From Phycicoccus sp. Soil748 (GTDB lineage Bacteria; Actinomycetota; Actinomycetes; Actinomycetales; Dermatophilaceae): a stretch of DNA of 64,000 nucleotides. The stretch covers positions 28,445-92,444 of the forward strand of contig NZ_LMSC01000009.1 in NCBI RefSeq assembly GCF_001428025.1. The letters are read 5' to 3'. The first letter of the stretch is position 1, and each line of letters starts with the position of its first letter. The position numbers and the translations under genes are program-made. Positions 9,348 to 18,809 of the stretch are shown in pieces. The notes beneath the pieces are model-generated. The model was not told the origin of the DNA, made no database searches, and saw only the letters and a list, made by a program, of their open reading frames with translations.

Positions 9348-10681
9348 AGCCCGGGCAGGTAGCGCTCGAGCTCGAAGCGGGTGATCTCGCCGCGGTAGTC
9401 GTCCCACTCGGCGCGCTTGTTGCGCAGGAAGAAGTCGAACACGTGCTCGCCCAGGGTGTCGGCCACCAGGTCGCTCTTCTCCATGACGCGGATGGCCTCG
9501 TGGAGCGAGGTGGGCAGCGGCTCGATACCCATCGCCTGGCGCTCACCGGAGGTGAGGCCCCACACGTCGTCCTCGGTCTCGGCGGGCAGCGGGTAGTCCT
9601 CCTCGATGCCCTTGAGGCCGGCCGCGAGCATCAGCGCGAACGCGAGGTAGGGGTTGGCGGCGGCGTCGAGGGTGCGGACCTCGACCCGGCTGCTCTGGCC
9701 CTTGGTGGGCTTGTACATCGGCACGCGCACCATGGCCGAGCGGTTGTTGTGGCCCCACGTGAGGTGCGCCGGGGCCTCCCCGCCGCCCCACAGCCGCTTG
9801 TAGGAGTTGACCCACTGGTTGGTGACGGCGGTGATCTCGGCGCCGTGGTGCAGCAGCCCGGCGATGAACTGACGGCCCACCTTGCTCAGCTGGTAGGGCG
9901 CGCCCGCCTCGTAGAAGGCGTTGCTGTCGCCGTCGAACAGCGACATGTGCGTGTGCATCCCCGAGCCCGGGTGCTGCGCGAAGGGCTTGGGCATGAACGA
10001 CGCGAAGATGCCCTGCTCGAGCGCGACCTCCTTGATGACCGTCCGGAACGTCATGATGTTGTCGGCCGTCGAGAGCGCGTCGGCGTAGCGCAGGTCGATC
10101 TCGTTCTGGCCCGGGCCGCCCTCATGGTGGCTGAACTCGACCGAGATGCCCATCGACTCGAGCATGGTGATGGCGGCGCGGCGGAAGTCGTGGCCGGTGC
10201 CGTGCGGCACGTGGTCGAAGTAGCCGGCCTGGTCGACGGGTTCGGGGCTCTCCCCCGGCGCGAACCCCTGCTTCAGCAGGTAGAACTCGATCTCGGGGTG
10301 GGTGTAGAAGGTGAACCCGAGGTCGGAGGCCTTGCCCAGCGCGCGCTGCAGCACGTGGCGCGGGTCGGCGAAGCTGGGCGACCCGTCGGGCAGGGTGATG
10401 TCGCAGAACATGCGGGCGGTGCCGGGGTTCTCACCACGCCACGGGAGCACCTGGAACGTCGCCGGGTCGGGCTTGGCCAGCATGTCGGCCTCGTAGACCC
10501 GGGCGAACCCCTCGATCGCGGAGCCGTCGAAGCCGATGCCCTCGGCGAACGCGCCCTCGAGCTCGGCCGGCGCCACGGCCACCGACTTCAGGGTGCCGAG
10601 CACGTCGGTGAACCACAGCCGCACGAAGCGGATGTCGCGCTCCTCGATGGTGCGAAGGACGAACTCCTGCTGACGATCCAT
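9344..10681 (-). CDS. glnA2: Glutamine synthetase type I paralogue GlnA2
   Basis: Glutamine-synthetase family protein, 445 aa, opening MDRQQEFVLRTIEERDIRFV, which is near identical to mycobacterial GlnA2 as I recall it. Catalytic motifs GIGFDGSAIEGF, EFSHHEGGPGQNEIDL, SGMHTHMSLF and NRSAMVRVPMY are present, so activity is plausible. The region holding the adenylylation Tyr in GlnA1 (NLYDLP) reads DVWGLT here, so it is probably not a GlnE substrate. AGGA 8 nt before the ATG is the ribosome site. GlnA1 itself is outside the window. In Streptomyces some GlnA-like paralogues act on polyamines; that cannot be excluded. Confidence 0.93.
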   Translation of the reverse strand: MDRQQEFVLRTIEERDIRFVRLWFTDVLGTLKSVAVAPAELEGAFAEGIGFDGSAIEGFARVYEADMLAKPDPATFQVLPWRGENPGTARMFCDITLPDGSPSFADPRHVLQRALGKASDLGFTFYTHPEIEFYLLKQGFAPGESPEPVDQAGYFDHVPHGTGHDFRRAAITMLESMGISVEFSHHEGGPGQNEIDLRYADALSTADNIMTFRTVIKEVALEQGIFASFMPKPFAQHPGSGMHTHMSLFDGDSNAFYEAGAPYQLSKVGRQFIAGLLHHGAEITAVTNQWVNSYKRLWGGGEAPAHLTWGHNNRSAMVRVPMYKPTKGQSSRVEVRTLDAAANPYLAFALMLAAGLKGIEEDYPLPAETEDDVWGLTSGERQAMGIEPLPTSLHEAIRVMEKSDLVADTLGEHVFDFFLRNKRAEWDDYRGEITRFELERYLPGL

Positions 10682-10736
10682 GGGGGTGATCCTGCCCTAG
10701 TCGTGCGCCGCGGTGCGCCTCGCAGCGCCGCAGCGC

Positions 10737-12287
10737 TCAGCCCGTGAGAACCGACTGCGCGCTGTTGTGGCCCGGGATGCCGCTGACGCCACCACCACGA
10801 CGCGCCCCGGCCCCGGACACCCGCACCTTCGCGTGCCGGGTCTCGACGCCCCAGGTGCCCACCTCGGACTCCTGCTCCGCCCAGGGCCACTGGAGCGAGC
10901 GGTGGAAGATGTTGCCGCCGGGGAGCCCGAGGTCGGCCTCGAGCTCGACCGGGGTCCGCGCCTCGAGGCAGTAGGCGCCGTCGCCGTCGCGCAGCAGCAC
11001 GTCCTGGATGGGCTCGGCCAGCACCGAGTTGAGCGACTCCAGCGTGCGGGCGAGCGCCAGGTCCTTGACCGCGTCGTGGTCCTCGGGCGAGCCCCGGAAC
11101 AGCCGGGCCGGCAGGTGAAGCCCGAACAGCGTCAGCGTCTGGGCGTCGGTCGCGGCGAGCTCGGGACCGAGGATCGAGCGGTCGGACAGGCTGTGGCAGT
11201 AGATCTCGCACGGCGGCAGCTGGGGCACCCGGCCCGCGGACGCCGCCGCCCACGACTCCTGCAGCTGGCCGTAGCCCTCGTTGATGTGGAACGTGCCGGC
11301 GAACGCACCGGCCGGGTCGACCGAGGCGTCGCGCAGTCGTGGCAGCCGCGACAGCAGCATGTTGACCTTGAGCTGGGCACCCTCGGGCTCCACCTCGGTC
11401 TCCACGGCGGCGGCGCCCGCGGCCTCCAGCAACCGGTTGAGGACCGCCGGCGCACAGGCGGCGTGGATGGTACGGGCGCGGGCCGAGCCGCCCTCCCAGG
11501 ACACCTCTCCGTCGGGGTCGACCGCGAGCACCCTTGTCCCCGTGCGGATCTCGGCACCTGCGGCCACGGCGGTTCGGGCCAGTCCGTCGGTGACAGCGCC
11601 CATGCCACCCACGGGCACGTCCCAGTCGCCCGTGCCGCCGCCGATGAGGTGGTAGAGGAAGCAGACGTTCTGCCGCAGGTCCGCGCCCCGCAGGTCCGCG
11701 AACGTGCCGATCAGCGCGTCGGTCGCCACGACGCCGCGCACCGTGTCGTCACCGAAGGTCTGCTCGAGCACCTCGCCGAGCGGGCGGCGCACCAGCGCCT
11801 CCCACAGCGCGTCGTCGCCGACCCGGGCGGCCAGGTCGGCCTGGGTGCGCAGGGGTTCCAGGACCGTGGGAAAGACCCGCTCGGCGAGGCGCTGCACCCG
11901 CCCGTAGAAGTCCTGCCACGCGGCGTACTCGGCGCGGCTGCCGGTGAGCGCCTCGAAGCCGGCGGCTGTCGCGCCGGGGTCCCCGTGGTCGACGAGCAGC
12001 CCCCGCGTCGGATCGCCCGGCACGGGCGTGAAGGACGAGTAGCGGCGCCGGATCAGCCGGACATCCAGGTCGAGGTCGGCCATCACCTGTCGCGGCAGCA
12101 GCGAGACCAGGTAGGAGTAGCGCGACAGGCGCGCGTCCACACCGGGGAACGCCTGCGCCGACACCGCCGCCCCGCCGACGTGGTCGGCGGCCTCCAGCAC
12201 CAGGACGGTGCGCCCCGCCCGGGCTAGGTAGGCAGCGGTGGTGAGCCCGTTGTGGCCGGCTCCGATGACGACGTCGTCGTAGATCAC
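10737..12287 (-). CDS. FAD-dependent phytoene-dehydrogenase-like oxidoreductase
   Basis: 516-aa flavoprotein of the phytoene desaturase/amine oxidase family, closest in style to the PYROXD2 group. The N-terminal Rossmann motif VVIGAGHNGLTTAAYLA with following VLVLEAADHVGGAA binds FAD; GGMGAVTDGLARTA and C-terminal GGNIFHRSLQWPW complete the family pattern. There is no neighbouring carotenoid gene, so it should not be called a carotenoid desaturase. The GTG start (12285-12287) is 7 nt after TAGGCT, indicating a leaderless mRNA. Substrate unknown. Confidence 0.88.
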   Translation of the reverse strand: MIYDDVVIGAGHNGLTTAAYLARAGRTVLVLEAADHVGGAAVSAQAFPGVDARLSRYSYLVSLLPRQVMADLDLDVRLIRRRYSSFTPVPGDPTRGLLVDHGDPGATAAGFEALTGSRAEYAAWQDFYGRVQRLAERVFPTVLEPLRTQADLAARVGDDALWEALVRRPLGEVLEQTFGDDTVRGVVATDALIGTFADLRGADLRQNVCFLYHLIGGGTGDWDVPVGGMGAVTDGLARTAVAAGAEIRTGTRVLAVDPDGEVSWEGGSARARTIHAACAPAVLNRLLEAAGAAAVETEVEPEGAQLKVNMLLSRLPRLRDASVDPAGAFAGTFHINEGYGQLQESWAAASAGRVPQLPPCEIYCHSLSDRSILGPELAATDAQTLTLFGLHLPARLFRGSPEDHDAVKDLALARTLESLNSVLAEPIQDVLLRDGDGAYCLEARTPVELEADLGLPGGNIFHRSLQWPWAEQESEVGTWGVETRHAKVRVSGAGARRGGGVSGIPGHNSAQSVLTG

Positions 12288-12294
12288 GCCCGGC

Positions 12295-12300
12295 AGCCTA
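12295..12300 (-). promoter_or_regulatory. -10 element for the FAD oxidoreductase (leaderless)
   Basis: TAGGCT on the minus strand with a 7-nt gap to the GTG start. It overlaps the last codons of the upstream gene. Confidence 0.65.
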
Positions 12301-12591
12301 CGGAGTGGGCTCCTGCTCCACGGGCTCCCCGGTCTGCGTGTCCTCGCGCGCCTGCTCGGTGTCGCTGGTCACGGGGAGGTCAGGGTCGATGGCGGCGTAC
12401 CGGCGCTCGAGCTCCTGCTGGTCGGGCTCGAGGCCCAGGCCACGGATCTCCTCGGCGACGGCGGCGATGACGGCCTCCGGGTCGCGGCCCTTGGCCTTCT
12501 CCTCGCCGCGCAGCTGTGCAGCCACCAGCGCGTGCCGCGTCGCGTCGTCCAGCTCGCCACTGGCGTGTCCGACCTCGAAGCCCTCAGTCAT
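12298..12591 (-). CDS. Small acidic protein of unknown function
   Basis: 97-aa, strongly acidic soluble protein, rich in Glu/Asp/Ala and probably helical in its first 70 residues (VAAQLRGEEKAKGRDPEAVI), with a Thr/Glu/Pro-rich disordered tail. No signal peptide or known motif is visible. The ATG at 12589-12591 is preceded by GAGGAGG at a 9-nt distance, which supports this start over an upstream extension. It ends 11 bp before the oxidoreductase start. I do not recognise the family. Confidence 0.7.
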   Translation of the reverse strand: MTEGFEVGHASGELDDATRHALVAAQLRGEEKAKGRDPEAVIAAVAEEIRGLGLEPDQQELERRYAAIDPDLPVTSDTEQAREDTQTGEPVEQEPTP

Positions 12592-12692
12592 CTCCCGCAA
12601 CCTCCTCGTCCGTGGTGGGAGCACCCGGCCGGGCGCCCTCGCGCCCGAGTCTGGTGCCCCGGCCCGGCCGCCACCACCCGGACAGCACGGAA

Positions 12693-12722
12693 CAGGGCCC
12701 CGGGACGTGTCCCGGGGCCCTG
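12693..12722 (-). terminator. Strong hairpin terminator after the first M6 protease
   Basis: A perfect 14-bp stem (CAGGGCCCCGGGAC paired with its complement) with a 2-nt spacer lies 40 bp downstream of the protease stop. It has no T-tract, which is usual for GC-rich actinobacterial terminators. Confidence 0.75.
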
Positions 12723-12762
12723 CCGTGAGGGTGCCGCTCACCGGCCGTGGCCGGCGTGGTGG

Positions 12763-15090
12763 CTACTTGTCGAAGCGCACCTTGAGCGTCATGTCCTGCG
12801 CGTGGTTGGTGGTCTTGGCCACCGTGATGCTCGTGCCCGAACCGGCCACCTGGACGGAGTTCATCGGGTTGTCCGCGGTCCAGTACGCCTTCTTGTCGAG
12901 GTCGTAGAAGGTCGGGATGGCCTTGCTCGACTTCACCGTGGTCGGCACACCGTTGAGGTGGAAGGTGACCGCGTCGGTCTTCTCCTGCCCGAAGGTGGCG
13001 TCGAACGGCTGGCGACGGTTGCCGAGCAGGGTCCCGTTCGGGAACTTGATCGGCAGGTAGCGGGCATCCACCGGGAGCACGAGGCCGTGGCCCGGGTGCA
13101 CGCTGGTGTTGTTGTCGCTGTACTGCCCGTCGACATAGGTGACCAGCAGGCCGTTCTGGTACGGGAACCGCTCCACCCAGTCAGGACGGGTGTTGGACCA
13201 GCCGAAGTTGTACGGCCCGGTCTTCAGCGTCTTGTCGTAGCCGTTGTAGACGCGGTTCTCGGCCAGGTAGTAGTGCTGCACCACCTTGGAGGTCGAGCCA
13301 CCCATGCGGGTGAAGCCGGACGCGGTCCAGCCGTTGTCACCGTTCTCGACGTCGTCGGTCAGGACCGGGGCGCCGTTGGCGGTGATGGTGATGTCGTCCA
13401 GGAACGGGCCCTGGTAGTGCAGGCCGCCGTCGGTCGCGTAGCGGAACCGGAAGCTGATGCTCTGGCCCGCGTACTTGGACAGGTCCCAGGTCTTCTGGGC
13501 CCACGGGGTCAGCGCGGCGTTGCCGGCCGGCCCGTCGACGAGGTCGCCGACCTGCTCCCAGGTGCTGCCACCGTTGGTGGAGGCCTCGGCGTACAGGGCG
13601 TCGTAGTCCTGCTCGATGTTGTACTGCATCCAGGCCGAGATCGAGGCGGACGTCTTGCCCGTGAGGTCGATGGTCCGGGTCAGCGTGCTGTTGAGGCTGT
13701 CGGCGGAACCGCCCCACCACTCGGTGGCACCGCTGTGCGGCTTGTTGTAGCTGGTCGCCACGGTCTTGTCCGGGAGGTTGACCAGCAGGGCCTGCGGCAG
13801 CGTCTTGCTGTCACGGTCGGCCGGGCCGACCTTGACGTCACGGTCGTAGCCGTAGTCGACCTGCTGGTAGTCGAGCCAGCCGAGCTGCAGCTTCTCCCAC
13901 GCACCCATGTTGCCGGGGGTGGTGCCGATCGAGTCGGTGCCGTGGTTGAGCCACGAGCCACCGGACATCAGCGTCCAGAAGCCGGTGCCGTTGTCGCCAC
14001 CCGCGGTGTCGTAGAGGTCCGGCAGGCCGAGGTCGTGGCCGAACTCGTGCGCGAACACACCGAGGCCACCGTTCTCGGGCTCGGTGGTGTAGTCACCGAT
14101 CCACATGCCGGAGTTGCCGAGCGGCACGCCACCGAGCAGGTTGCCGGCGGGGCCGGTCTTGCCCTGGTTGTTGGAGTAGGCGTACCAGCGGTGCGACCAG
14201 ATGGCGTCCTCGCCCTGCGCGCCACCACCGGCCTCCTCGCCCTCACCGGCGTGGATGGCCTGGAAGTGGTCGATGTAGCCGTCGGGCTCGTTGAAGTTGC
14301 CGTCACCGTCGTAGTCGTAGCGGTCGATCTTGTCGAACTGCGACAGGTAGGTCTTGATCTCGGCGTCGGTCTTGCCCTGCGCCTTCTGGTCGTTGTACCA
14401 AGCCGTCGCGGTGTCGGCGATGAACGGCCAGTAGCCGGCGGCGTCGCTCTGGTTGTTGCTGCCGTAGGCGGACTCGTTGTAGGGCACCTGGACCCAGTTG
14501 GAGACGTCGCCCTTGGCCAGGAAGCGGCCGTTGGAGAGCTTGGTGTAGAAGTCCTTGAACGACTCCCCCTCGCCGAACATCATGTCCAGGTAGTGCTCGC
14601 GGTTGAAGTCCGCGGTCCAGTACGTGGAGTTGTCGTCGGTCTTGCTGCCGTCCCACTTGCGGTCGGGCGACGGGATCTGGTTGTGCACCGGACCGGCCGT
14701 GCCGCCCGTGACAGGCTTGGTCTGGCTGCCGAAGTCGGCGAGGACGGTGAAGATGTCCTCCTCGCGGTTGACGGGCCAGTCGACGTACTTGTCCTTGGCG
14801 GCCTTGGTGCCCTTGGCCTTGGCGTTCTTGCTGCCCTTCACCTTGATGACCCGCTCGCCACCGCGGGTCTCGGTCGTGGCCTCACCCTTGATGAGCTGCT
14901 TGACCGCCTCCTCGCGCAGGTCGCGCTGGGCGTCACCGAGCGGGTTGGGCAGGTCGTGGGAACGGTTCTGGTAGTTGGGCTCGCTGGCCACCTTGGGGGC
15001 AGGCTTTGCCTGCGCAGGTGCCGAAGCCATGCTCATGGCGACGGCTGCGACAGCCACCCCCGAGAGAACGCTCACGTAACGTCTCTTCAC
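12763..15090 (-). CDS. Secreted M6-family (immune inhibitor A) metalloprotease
   Basis: Exported zinc endopeptidase of the immune-inhibitor-A type, about 775 aa. A Sec signal peptide (VKRRYVSVLSGVAVAAVAMS, cleavage near APAQA) is followed by a propeptide and a catalytic domain with HEFGHDLGLPD (His348, Glu349, His352), then a beta-rich domain with ISFRFRYATDGG and FLDDITI like the M6 lectin-like module. Calcium-type loops DYDGDGNFNEPDGYID precede the active site. Start: GTG at 15088-15090 follows GGAGGA closely; an ATG at 15108 would put that site inside the gene. Target proteins unknown. A paralogue lies at 41209-44058. Confidence 0.93.
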   Translation of the reverse strand: MKRRYVSVLSGVAVAAVAMSMASAPAQAKPAPKVASEPNYQNRSHDLPNPLGDAQRDLREEAVKQLIKGEATTETRGGERVIKVKGSKNAKAKGTKAAKDKYVDWPVNREEDIFTVLADFGSQTKPVTGGTAGPVHNQIPSPDRKWDGSKTDDNSTYWTADFNREHYLDMMFGEGESFKDFYTKLSNGRFLAKGDVSNWVQVPYNESAYGSNNQSDAAGYWPFIADTATAWYNDQKAQGKTDAEIKTYLSQFDKIDRYDYDGDGNFNEPDGYIDHFQAIHAGEGEEAGGGAQGEDAIWSHRWYAYSNNQGKTGPAGNLLGGVPLGNSGMWIGDYTTEPENGGLGVFAHEFGHDLGLPDLYDTAGGDNGTGFWTLMSGGSWLNHGTDSIGTTPGNMGAWEKLQLGWLDYQQVDYGYDRDVKVGPADRDSKTLPQALLVNLPDKTVATSYNKPHSGATEWWGGSADSLNSTLTRTIDLTGKTSASISAWMQYNIEQDYDALYAEASTNGGSTWEQVGDLVDGPAGNAALTPWAQKTWDLSKYAGQSISFRFRYATDGGLHYQGPFLDDITITANGAPVLTDDVENGDNGWTASGFTRMGGSTSKVVQHYYLAENRVYNGYDKTLKTGPYNFGWSNTRPDWVERFPYQNGLLVTYVDGQYSDNNTSVHPGHGLVLPVDARYLPIKFPNGTLLGNRRQPFDATFGQEKTDAVTFHLNGVPTTVKSSKAIPTFYDLDKKAYWTADNPMNSVQVAGSGTSITVAKTTNHAQDMTLKVRFDK

Positions 15091-15331
15091 TGATCCTCCA
15101 ATTGACATTCACGTCTGCACGCCGGGTTCCGACACACATAGGGACGACCCAAACACGGGATCAGGCCATACGGAATGTCTGGAATGGTCAGGACTCGGTA
15201 AAGAGATTCACCCGTTCGGCCTATTGATGTTCTGTGAATGACAACTGGAGGCGCATTCCGCACGAACGGCCCGACAGGTGGTACCGAGCCCTCTCGTGGG
15301 CCGGCGCACGGGCCGCCCGGGCGCCTCCTCC

Positions 15332-15337
15332 TAGGAT
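15332..15337 (+). promoter_or_regulatory. -10 element of panB (leaderless)
   Basis: TAGGAT with a 6-nt gap to the panB ATG. The remaining 253 bp between the divergent protease and panB hold no recognisable gene. Confidence 0.7.
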
Positions 15338-15343
15338 GCCTGC

Positions 15344-16222
15344 ATGAGCGACCACCCCTCGACGACGAGCACCCCGACCGAGGTCACGGCCCCCTACGGC
15401 ACGGGCGCGCAGGCCGCCCCGCAGCGCCGGGTCCGGGTCCCGCACCTGCAGGCCATGAAGGAGCGCGGCGAGAAGTGGGCGATGCTCACCGCCTACGACA
15501 TGTATGCCGCAGAGATCTTCGACGAGGCAGGGATCCCCGTCCTGCTCGTGGGCGACTCGGCCGGCAACAACGTCTACGGCTTCGAGACCACCGTGCCCGT
15601 GACCGTCGACCACCTCGTGCCCCTCGTGCGCGCGGTCACCTCCTCGGCGCGACGCGCGATGGTCGTCGCCGACCTCCCCTTCGGGTCCTACCAGGCCAGC
15701 CCGCAGCAGGCCCTCGCCACGGCGACCCGGTTCATGAAGGAGGGCATGGCGCACGCGGTCAAGCTCGAGGGCGGCGCGTCGATGGTGCCCGAGGTCGAGC
15801 TGCTCGTCCGTGCCGGCATCCCCGTCATGGGCCACATCGGCTTCACCCCCCAGAGCGAGCACGTCCTGGGCGGCTACAAGGTGCAGGGCCGCGGCGACTC
15901 CGCCGACCGCCTCGTCGAGGACGCGCTGGCCCTGCAGGAGGCCGGCTGCTTCGCCGTCGTCATGGAGATGGTCCCGGCACCGCTGGCGGCGAGGGTCACC
16001 GAGGTGCTGTCCATCCCCACGATCGGCATCGGCGCCGGCCCGGAGTGCGACGCCCAGGTCCTCGTCTGGCAGGACATGGCCGGCCTGCGGGGCGGCAAGG
16101 CCCCGCGCTTCGTCAAGAAGTACGCCGACCTGCGCGGCGAGCTCGGTCGGGCTGCCTCCGCGTATGCCGCCGACGTCGCCTCCGGCGCGTTCCCCGCGTC
16201 CGAGCACTCCTTTCTCGAGTAG
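15344..16222 (+). CDS. panB: 3-methyl-2-oxobutanoate hydroxymethyltransferase PanB
   Basis: Transfers a hydroxymethyl group from methylene-tetrahydrofolate to alpha-ketoisovalerate, the first step of pantothenate and so coenzyme A synthesis. 292 aa. Motifs: [28 protein letters not shown] with the metal-binding Asp, [25 protein letters not shown] and [15 protein letters not shown]. The N-terminus carries about 30 extra polar residues before [16 protein letters not shown], as in other actinobacteria. It is a monocistronic, leaderless gene here. In mycobacteria panB lies in the same neighbourhood near glnE-glnA2. Confidence 0.97.
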   Translation: MSDHPSTTSTPTEVTAPYGTGAQAAPQRRVRVPHLQAMKERGEKWAMLTAYDMYAAEIFDEAGIPVLLVGDSAGNNVYGFETTVPVTVDHLVPLVRAVTSSARRAMVVADLPFGSYQASPQQALATATRFMKEGMAHAVKLEGGASMVPEVELLVRAGIPVMGHIGFTPQSEHVLGGYKVQGRGDSADRLVEDALALQEAGCFAVVMEMVPAPLAARVTEVLSIPTIGIGAGPECDAQVLVWQDMAGLRGGKAPRFVKKYADLRGELGRAASAYAADVASGAFPASEHSFLE

Positions 16223-16327
16223 CTCCACCACGCGTAGGACCCCACCAGGGCCACCGGCGGGCTAACGTCCACCGGTGGACCCCGACCGGACCCGGCGGGG
16301 CCGCACCCTCGTGAGCGGAGGACCCAC

Positions 16328-17389
16328 GTGACCCCCACCCGACGTACCGCCAGTGCCCTTGCCGTCGGCGCCACCGCGCTGGCCCTGTGCCTGGCCGCAG
16401 CACCGGCCCAGGCGACCAAGGCCGGCAGCGGATCCACCACCGGCCGCGGATCGGTGTTCATGGTCAACCCGGTGCAGTCCTCGGGCGACCAGTCCCTGAC
16501 CGACCAGAAGGACTCCGACGCCGCGGTCCCCGCGTCGGCCTACGCCACCGTCCCGCTGCGCAACCTCGACGGCTCCGGTTACCTGCGCGGGTCGTGGGTC
16601 CAGGTCGAGTCGGCTACGGGGACACCGGCGTTCAGCACCACCAACACGTTCGACTACACGCGCCACCAGGACCAGTTCGAGCAGGTGATGGCCTACTTCT
16701 GGGTCAACCAGGCGCAGGAGTACCTGCAGTCCCTCGGGTTCGGGTCCACGCTGCCCGGCGTGGTGAAGGAGCAGTTCAGCGTCAAGGTCGACCAGTACGG
16801 CGGCGACAACTCCTACCAGACCGACAAGCCCTACCGGATCCGTCTCGGCAAGGGCGGCGTCGACGACGCGGAGGACGCCGAGGTCATCGTCCACGAGTAC
16901 GGCCACGCCGTGCACGCCTCGCAGGTCCCCGGCTACGGCACCAGCGAGGAGGCGGGCTCGATCGGCGAGTCCTTCGGCGACTACCTCGCGGTGTCCGTCG
17001 GCCTGGCCGCCGACAAGCAGTACGGCTGGCCGATGAAGGCGCAGGAGGCGTGCCCCATGGACTGGGACTCCACGTCGTACACCGCTGCGCCGCACTGCAT
17101 CCGGCGTTTCGACCTCAACCTCACGGTGGCCGACAAGAAGGGCGAGGTGCACTACGACGGGCAGATCTGGAGCCAGGCGCTGTGGGAGATCCGCAAGGGC
17201 TACGTGTCGCTCGGCAAGACGACGGCCGCGTGGGACCGCACCCTGGTCAACAGCCAGTTCAGCTACGCGCCCGACACCAGCTTCTCGGCTGCGGCGAAGG
17301 CGACGTACACCGAGGCACTGGCCCACGACGGCGCCGCCGCGGCCAAGCTCGTCAAGGACAAGTTCGCCGCGCGAGGGATCGTCTTCTGA
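16328..17389 (+). CDS. Secreted gluzincin-type zinc metalloprotease
   Basis: 353-aa exported protein with a signal peptide (RRTASALAVGATALALCLAA, cleavage near APAQA). The zinc site is HEYGHAVHAS (His189, Glu190, His193) with a third ligand Glu214 in IGESFGDYLAV, the layout of M36/M4 gluzincins rather than M6. The length is short for M36, with no visible separate propeptide or PKD domain. The GTG start has GGAGG 6 nt upstream. It stands alone between panB and a convergent M20 gene. It probably works in extracellular protein digestion; substrate unknown. Confidence 0.85.
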   Translation: MTPTRRTASALAVGATALALCLAAAPAQATKAGSGSTTGRGSVFMVNPVQSSGDQSLTDQKDSDAAVPASAYATVPLRNLDGSGYLRGSWVQVESATGTPAFSTTNTFDYTRHQDQFEQVMAYFWVNQAQEYLQSLGFGSTLPGVVKEQFSVKVDQYGGDNSYQTDKPYRIRLGKGGVDDAEDAEVIVHEYGHAVHASQVPGYGTSEEAGSIGESFGDYLAVSVGLAADKQYGWPMKAQEACPMDWDSTSYTAAPHCIRRFDLNLTVADKKGEVHYDGQIWSQALWEIRKGYVSLGKTTAAWDRTLVNSQFSYAPDTSFSAAAKATYTEALAHDGAAAAKLVKDKFAARGIVF

Positions 17390-17417
17390 CCTGACCCTCC
17401 TGCTGAGCCACGGTGCT

Positions 17418-17457
17418 GCTGCGGCGCGCTCGTCCCTAGGGGGCGGTCGCGCCGCAG
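17418..17457. terminator. Bidirectional hairpin between two convergent peptidase genes
   Basis: Perfect 11-bp stem GCTGCGGCGCG / CGCGCCGCAGC with a 19-nt loop. It starts 29 bp after the gluzincin stop and overlaps the last codons of the M20 gene. Confidence 0.6.
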
Positions 17458-18737
17458 CGGCGCAGGGCCAGCAGCGCGTAGGTGCGCGCACAGGTCATGA
17501 GCTCGCGGGCGGTCACCGACTCGTCGACCGCGTGCGCCGCACCGAGCGATCCCGGCCCGTACTGCAGCGTCGGGATGCCGCGCTCCGCGTAGTGCCGCAG
17601 GTCCGAGCCGTAGGGAGCCCCCTCGACCCGTGGTCGGCCGGCACCTGCCGAGGTGGCTGCGGCACAAGTCTCCTCGAGCAGCGGGTGCCCGTCGGGCAGG
17701 GCTCCCGAGGCGAACGCGCCACCCGGCCAGCTCACGACCACCGGGTGCTCGCGCAGCCAGGGGTCCTGGTCACCGGTCGCGGCCACCGCGGCCTCGAACG
17801 CCGCGCGGGCCTCCTCCAAGGGCTCGCCCGGCAGCACGCCGTACCGGCCCTCTGCCACGAGCCGGTCGGGGACGGTGCTCGCCCACTCCCCCGCCCTGAC
17901 GATGCCGACCGCGATGGGCGCGACGAGGTCGAGGTGGGCGAAGTCGTAGGGCGCGTGCGCGTTGCGGGCCGCCTCCAGTGAGCGCAGGGTCGCGAGCACC
18001 CCGACGAAGTGGTCCACCGCGCTCTCTCCGAGGGTGCGGGTGGACCCGTGGGCCGAGCGCCCCGGCACCTCGAGGCGGAACGTCAGCGAGCCGGCGTTGG
18101 CCGGGATGACGGCACCGCCCGTGGGCTCGGCGATGACGCAGGCGTCTCCGCGGTGGCCGGCGGCGAGGGTGGACCAGGCGCCGACGCCACCGTCCTCCTC
18201 ACCGCTGACGAGGTGCACCGCGAGGCCACGGCTGGTCTCCACCCCGCAGGAGGCGAGGGCGCGGGCGGCGGCGAGGACGGCCGCGACGCCACCGAGCATG
18301 TCGCAGGTCCCCCGACCGGTGAGCACGCGCACGTCGCCGTCTCCGTGGACCTGCAGGGCGAACGGGTCGCTGCCCCACCGGCCGGGGTCACCTGCGGGCA
18401 CGACGTCGGTGTGGCCGCACAGGACCAGGGCAGGCGCTTCTCCCTCCGCGCCGCCTCGCTGCCCGACGACCCCGACGAGGCGGTCGCGCCGCACCTCCTC
18501 GCCCGGGTAGGCGGCGCTGCTGCGCGCCGCGGCCAGGTCGACGTCCCACTCGTGCACCGTGAACCCGAGCTCGCGCAGCCGCCGGGCGCACCAGCGCTGC
18601 ACCGCGTCCTCACCGTCGGTCCCGCCCACCGGGGCGAACGCGACGAGCTCGGCGAGGTCGGCCAGCATCGCCTCGGGGTCGAGCGCCTGGAGCACCTTGG
18701 TCTCGAGATCGGTCAGCGGCGGGGCGTCGGTGTCCAT
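17436..18737 (-). CDS. M20-family metallopeptidase (ArgE/DapE-like)
   Basis: Cytosolic di-zinc amidohydrolase or peptidase, 433 aa. Metal-ligand motifs of family M20 are in order: [12 protein letters not shown] (His, Asp), [10 protein letters not shown] (bridging Asp), VSGEEDGG (catalytic Glu and ligand Glu), CVIAEPTG, and C-terminal [15 protein letters not shown] (His ligand). The dimerisation domain is recognisable in [17 protein letters not shown]. The family includes acetylornithine deacetylase, succinyl-DAP desuccinylase and carboxypeptidases; sequence alone does not choose between them, and no arg or dap gene is adjacent. It is divergent from fgd. Confidence 0.88.
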   Translation of the reverse strand: MDTDAPPLTDLETKVLQALDPEAMLADLAELVAFAPVGGTDGEDAVQRWCARRLRELGFTVHEWDVDLAAARSSAAYPGEEVRRDRLVGVVGQRGGAEGEAPALVLCGHTDVVPAGDPGRWGSDPFALQVHGDGDVRVLTGRGTCDMLGGVAAVLAAARALASCGVETSRGLAVHLVSGEEDGGVGAWSTLAAGHRGDACVIAEPTGGAVIPANAGSLTFRLEVPGRSAHGSTRTLGESAVDHFVGVLATLRSLEAARNAHAPYDFAHLDLVAPIAVGIVRAGEWASTVPDRLVAEGRYGVLPGEPLEEARAAFEAAVAATGDQDPWLREHPVVVSWPGGAFASGALPDGHPLLEETCAAATSAGAGRPRVEGAPYGSDLRHYAERGIPTLQYGPGSLGAAHAVDESVTARELMTCARTYALLALRRCGATAP

Positions 18738-18796
18738 GGGAGGACCCTGCCACGCGCACGTGGCGCCCGGGCAGCGCGCCGCCGCCGTGCGCGGCA

Positions 18797-18802
18797 TACG
18801 GT
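18797..18802 (+). promoter_or_regulatory. -10 element of fgd (leaderless)
   Basis: TACGGT with a 7-nt gap to the fgd ATG in the 72-bp divergent gap with the M20 gene. Confidence 0.65.
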
Positions 18803-18809
18803 GGGGCGC

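Noticed and set aside
6300..9362. A 1020-codon open frame on the plus strand opposite glnE
   Set aside because: GlnE on the minus strand has both nucleotidyltransferase sites and the expected length; the opposite frame is compositional.
10737..12287. Carotenoid desaturase (crtI)
   Set aside because: The FAD motif fits the wider phytoene-dehydrogenase-like family, but there are no carotenoid genes nearby and the C-terminus fits the PYROXD2-like group better.
15221..16231. A 336-codon minus-strand frame opposite panB
   Set aside because: PanB is complete on the plus strand with all family motifs; the antisense frame has none.
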